This document shows positions 6,141-6,217 of a stretch of DNA of 6,217 bases, piece after piece (positions within the stretch are counted from its first letter, which is position 1; every line of letters starts with the position of its first letter). Made by a program: the position numbers and the translations under genes. The DNA is taken from positions 1 through 6,217 of the forward strand of contig CAKQWR010000116.1 in NCBI GenBank assembly GCA_934279105.1. Reading direction: 5' to 3'. A model generated the notes under the pieces. The model did no database searches and was not told the DNA's origin. It saw nothing but the letters and a program-made list of their open reading frames with translations. This stretch comes from an uncultured Oribacterium sp. (GTDB lineage Bacteria > Bacillota > Clostridia > Lachnospirales > Lachnospiraceae).

Positions 6141-6215
6141 TCGGGGTGACAAGATTCGAACTTGCGACCCCCTGGTCCCAAACCAGGTGCTCTAGCCAAA
6201 CTGAGCCACACCCCG
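6141..6215 (-). tRNA. tRNA-Pro, anticodon UGG
   Basis: A complete 75-nt cloverleaf is visible on the minus strand: acceptor CGGGGTG/CACCCCG with discriminator A, D stem GCTC/GAGC, anticodon stem CCTGG/CCAGG with loop TTTGGGA (anticodon TGG), variable GGGTC, and T arm with TTCGAAT. The C1-G72 pair is usual for tRNA-Pro. No CCA is encoded (CGA follows the discriminator), so CCA must be added enzymatically. The gene ends two bases from the window edge; a promoter would lie outside. Confidence 0.96.
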
Positions 6216-6217
6216 AA

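Noticed and set aside
6141..6215. tRNA gene as an integration (att) site for a mobile element
   Set aside because: No repeat of the tRNA 3' end, integrase or phage gene was seen in the window.

Overview
The window reads as an ordinary chromosomal stretch of a Gram-positive, low-to-moderate GC Firmicute, most likely a Clostridia/Lachnospiraceae-type anaerobe. Supporting signs are strong GGGAGG-type ribosome binding sites, lipoprotein signal peptides (LAAC, VAGC) with an Ala/Thr/Glu-rich linker after the lipid Cys, a YesM/YesN-type two-component pair, and a tRNA gene without an encoded CCA. The taxonomic call is inference; no marker gene is present.

Left two thirds (1-4475, all on the minus strand): a sensing-and-uptake locus. 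Read in the direction of transcription, the order is a solute-binding lipoprotein of the ferric/phosphosugar (PgtC/AfuA-like) type (4475-3432), a YesM-type membrane histidine kinase (3439-1763, overlapping the previous gene by 8 bp), a YesN-type response regulator with an AraC DNA-binding domain (1739-981), a strong hairpin terminator (about 966-896), and then a second, separately promoted solute-binding lipoprotein (806 to beyond the window edge). The first three look like one operon forming a 'three-component' system in which a dedicated binding protein presents ligand to the kinase. The second binding protein is probably the transport receptor controlled by that system, with its permease and ATPase genes beyond base 1.

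Middle (4476-4672): a divergent intergenic region with a terminator-like hairpin inside the leader of the sensor operon, several inverted repeats, and a motif resembling one seen near the binding-protein promoter.

Right third (4673-5965, plus strand): a two-gene operon of a DNPH1/RCL-like 2'-deoxynucleoside 5'-phosphate N-hydrolase and an HD-domain phosphohydrolase separated by 3 bp. Together they suggest nucleotide breakdown, salvage or sanitation. The convergent region 5966-6140 carries terminators for both sides, and a complete tRNA-Pro(UGG) gene lies on the minus strand at the right edge.

No insertion sequence, CRISPR array or phage gene was seen. The most interesting points are the three-component sensor with a possible shared regulator motif, the possible leader attenuator of the sensor operon, and the N-hydrolase/HD pair.
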